From an uncultured Ellagibacter sp. (lineage in GTDB: Bacteria; Actinomycetota; Coriobacteriia; Coriobacteriales; Eggerthellaceae), in assembly GCA_934613165.1 (NCBI GenBank), contig CAKTSW010000078.1:1-6629 (forward strand): a stretch of 6,629 nucleotides of DNA. Direction: 5' to 3'. The notes under the pieces are model-generated. The model was not told where the DNA came from. It made no database searches and was given only the letters and a program-made list of their open reading frames with translations. The translations under genes and the position numbers were made by a program. Positions within the stretch are counted from its first letter, which is position 1; every line of letters starts with the position of its first letter. Shown in pieces: positions 4,409 through 6,629 of this stretch.

Positions 4409-6629
4409 GTGAGTACCGATCGTCATGACGAAGACGAGGTCATGCTTGGAAAGCCGCTCAAGTCGTCTTCCGACAAGCAAGGCACGGACGAGGTCATGCT
4501 CGGCCGTGCCCATACCCCCGAGAAGAGTTTCTCGGTTCTGGCGCGCCCGACCGAGGTCGGCGAGTTCCATACCACCGAAACGCCCGAAGAGCGCTTCGCC
4601 GAGCTCGAGCGGCTGTCTTCGGGATACCTTACCGCCGACGAGAAGGACATGCTCGAGCGCGCGTTCCGCTTCGCCGACAAGGCGCACAAGGGAGTGGCGC
4701 GCAAGTCGGGCGAGCCGTACATCATCCACCCGGTCGAGGTCGCCATCATCTTGGCCGATCTGCGCATGGACGCCGAAACGCTCTGCGCGGCGCTGCTCCA
4801 CGACACCATCGAGGACACCGAAGTCACCTACGACGACATCGCCCGCGAATTCAACGACAACGTGGCGGCGCTCGTCGACGGCGTGACCAAGATCACGCGC
4901 ATCGAGGTGGAAAGCCTTTCCGACAAGCAGGCTGCGACCATCCGCAAGATGTTCGTCGCCATGAGCAAGGACATCCGCGTTATCGTCATCAAGCTCGCCG
5001 ACCGCCTGCACAACATGCGCACGCTCGCGGCGCTTAAAGAAGACCGCCGCATCTTCAAGGCGCGCGAAACGCTGGAAATCTACGCGCCCATCGCGCACCG
5101 TTTGGGCATCAACTCCGTGAAGTGGGAACTCGAGGACTTGTCGTTCTACTACCTCGAGCCCAACAAGTACAAGCAGGTCAGCCGCATGGTGACCGAGTCG
5201 CGCGCCGAGCGCGAGGCGTATCTCGGCCAGGTCATCTCCGTCCTTCACGACGAGATGGAGAAGGTCAACATCGTCTGTCAGATCATGGGTCGCCCGAAGC
5301 ATCTGTGGTCCATCTACCAGAAGATGGTGAACAAGGGCAAGGGCTTCTCCGAGATCTACGACCTCATCGCCGTGCGCATCATCGTGAAGACGGTGAAGGA
5401 CTGCTACTCGGCGCTCGGCGCGGTGCATACGCTGTGGCACCCGATGCCGGGGCGGTTCAAAGACTACATCGCCATGCCGAAGTTCAACATGTACCAAAGC
5501 CTGCACACCACGGTCATCGGCCCTGCGGGTCGCCCGCTCGAAGTGCAGATCCGCACCGAGGAGATGCACCGGCAAAGCGAATACGGCGTTGCTGCGCACT
5601 GGCGCTACAAGGAGAAGGGCGCCAAGGCCGACGCTGCGCTCGACCAGCAGCTCGCATGGCTGCGCCAGATGGTCGACTGGCAGGACGAGACGCAGGATTC
5701 CCGCGAGTTCCTGAAGGACCTGAAGGTCGACCTGGCGCCGACCGAGGTGTTCGTGTTCACGCCGAAGGGCGAGGTCATGAGCCTGCGCGCCGGCTCGACG
5801 CCGGTCGATTTCGCATACGCCATCCATACCGAGGTGGGCAACCGCTGCGTCGGCGCGAAGGTGAACGGCGCCATCGTGCCGCTCACCTATGAGCTGCAGC
5901 TCGGCGACCGCGTGGAGATCCTCACCCAGAAGAGCGCCACGCCGTCGCGCGACTGGCTCAACATCGTGAAGACCCCGAGCGCGCGCAATAAGATCCGTTC
6001 GTACTTCAGCAAGGTCAGCCGCTCGGACGATTTGCAGGAAGGCCGCGACCGCCTGACGCGCGAAATGAAGAAGCACGGCATCGGCATCTCGAGCGCGAAC
6101 TCGATGCGCGCCATCAAGACCATCTCCGAGCACATGGGTTACAACAGCCCCGACGACATGCTCGTCAACATCGGCACGGGCAAGGAAAGCGTGCAGCACG
6201 TGGGCAACCGCCTGCTGAAGATGCTCGTCGACAACGGCAATGAGCAGACGAACGCCCCGACGCTTGGTGAGTCGGAAACCTCTCCCGGCGTGCTTCCTCC
6301 CATGATCACGAGTGTGGTCGCGCCGAAACGTCGTGAGGCGCACAGCTCGAACGGCATCGTGGTGAAGGGCGTCGACGACGTGCTCGTGCGTCTTTCGCGC
6401 TGTTGCAACCCGGTTCCGGGCGACAAGATCCTAGGCTTCGTGACCCGCGGGCGCGGCGTGTCGGTGCATCGGGCCGACTGCCCCAACGCCCAGGAGCTGA
6501 TGAAGCACCCCGAGCGCATCATCGACGTGGCCTGGGAAGACACGGCTCCTTCCAACACCTCCTACAAGGTGGAGATCTACATCGAGGCGCTCGACCGTAT
6601 GAACCTTCTGCGCGACGTTGCCGTCATCC
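4409..6629 (+). CDS. Bifunctional (p)ppGpp synthetase/hydrolase Rel, 3' truncated
   Basis: Makes (p)ppGpp from ATP and GTP/GDP on starved ribosomes and hydrolyses it again; the master switch of the stringent response. The visible 740 codons run off the right edge, probably only some tens of residues short of the end. After a 70-residue extension comes the HD hydrolase: H107, H131-D132, E135-D136 and D198 with N202 in DRLHNMRTL, all intact. The synthetase follows: GRPKHLWSIY, YDLIAVR with D318, RFKD (349-352) and PKFNMYQSLHT with EVQIRT (E378). RFKD rather than ExDD marks a bifunctional Rel/SpoT-type enzyme, not a RelA-only synthetase. A TGS domain spans about 446-508, then a helical region, a variable linker (about 617-655), a zinc-finger-like region with C665, C666, H687 and C691, and the start of the ACT domain from about 710. 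It lies 69 bp after the recJ fusion, on the same strand. No frameshift is seen. Confidence 0.95.
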   Translation, partial: MSTDRHDEDEVMLGKPLKSSSDKQGTDEVMLGRAHTPEKSFSVLARPTEVGEFHTTETPEERFAELERLSSGYLTADEKDMLERAFRFADKAHKGVARKSGEPYIIHPVEVAIILADLRMDAETLCAALLHDTIEDTEVTYDDIAREFNDNVAALVDGVTKITRIEVESLSDKQAATIRKMFVAMSKDIRVIVIKLADRLHNMRTLAALKEDRRIFKARETLEIYAPIAHRLGINSVKWELEDLSFYYLEPNKYKQVSRMVTESRAEREAYLGQVISVLHDEMEKVNIVCQIMGRPKHLWSIYQKMVNKGKGFSEIYDLIAVRIIVKTVKDCYSALGAVHTLWHPMPGRFKDYIAMPKFNMYQSLHTTVIGPAGRPLEVQIRTEEMHRQSEYGVAAHWRYKEKGAKADAALDQQLAWLRQMVDWQDETQDSREFLKDLKVDLAPTEVFVFTPKGEVMSLRAGSTPVDFAYAIHTEVGNRCVGAKVNGAIVPLTYELQLGDRVEILTQKSATPSRDWLNIVKTPSARNKIRSYFSKVSRSDDLQEGRDRLTREMKKHGIGISSANSMRAIKTISEHMGYNSPDDMLVNIGTGKESVQHVGNRLLKMLVDNGNEQTNAPTLGESETSPGVLPPMITSVVAPKRREAHSSNGIVVKGVDDVLVRLSRCCNPVPGDKILGFVTRGRGVSVHRADCPNAQELMKHPERIIDVAWEDTAPSNTSYKVEIYIEALDRMNLLRDVAVI
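4433..4500 (+). repeat. 14-bp direct repeat encoding DEVMLG twice in Rel N-terminus
   Basis: GACGAGGTCATGCT occurs identically at 4433-4446 and 4487-4500, a 54-bp period. In frame it encodes DEVMLG at Rel residues 9-14 and 27-32, separated by a Ser/Lys-rich stretch. It lies in the extension before the HD domain, which is not part of the conserved enzyme core. It may be a small internal duplication or a repeated short linear motif. Confidence 0.6.

Noticed and set aside
1946..6343. Minus-strand open frame of about 1465 codons spanning both large genes
   Set aside because: It lies entirely antisense to the RecJ-helicase and Rel genes, crosses their boundary, and its product is a His/Arg/Val/Ala-rich sequence without motifs. 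High G+C third positions remove stops on the opposite strand, which explains it.

Overview
The window looks like a chromosomal segment of a high-G+C Gram-positive, most likely an actinobacterium and possibly a Coriobacteriia/Eggerthellaceae-type lineage. The evidence is strongly G/C-biased third codon positions in the two large genes, good purine-rich Shine-Dalgarno sequences, and a (p)ppGpp synthetase whose G-loop region reads PKFNMYQSLHTT, the form I associate with actinobacterial Rel proteins rather than the PKxNGYQS form common elsewhere. Genus-level placement is inference.

Layout, left to right, all genes on the plus strand. (1) Positions 1-280 carry no gene I can support; they hold a few short palindromes and repeats. 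(2) Positions 281-890 hold a compact toxin-antitoxin-like module: a near-consensus promoter (TTGACT, 18 bp, TACAAT), a 10-bp direct repeat over the -10 box and start point that is a good candidate operator, an 88-aa toxin-like protein, then a ribbon-helix-helix antitoxin-like protein overlapping it by four bases (ATGA). This module has visibly lower G+C and different codon use from the rest, suggesting horizontal acquisition. (3) Positions 992-4339 encode one 1115-aa protein: a complete RecJ-type DHH/DHHA1/OB exonuclease joined through a cysteine-rich linker to a RecQ-like superfamily 2 helicase and a C-terminal winged-helix-like region. (4) After a 69-bp gap with a bulged hairpin, a GTG codon at 4409 opens a bifunctional Rel (RelA/SpoT homologue) that runs off the right edge in its ACT domain.

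How the genes may work together: the RecJ-helicase fusion would put strand unwinding and 5'-3' single-strand degradation in one polypeptide for recombination and fork repair, and Rel would set (p)ppGpp levels during starvation. Linkage of recJ to rel is familiar from Bacillus subtilis (recJ-apt-relA); here apt is absent between them. The most unusual items are the RecJ-helicase fusion with its Cys-rich linker, the helicase's eroded aromatic-rich loop and absent RecQ zinc domain, and the TA module with its repeat-bearing promoter.
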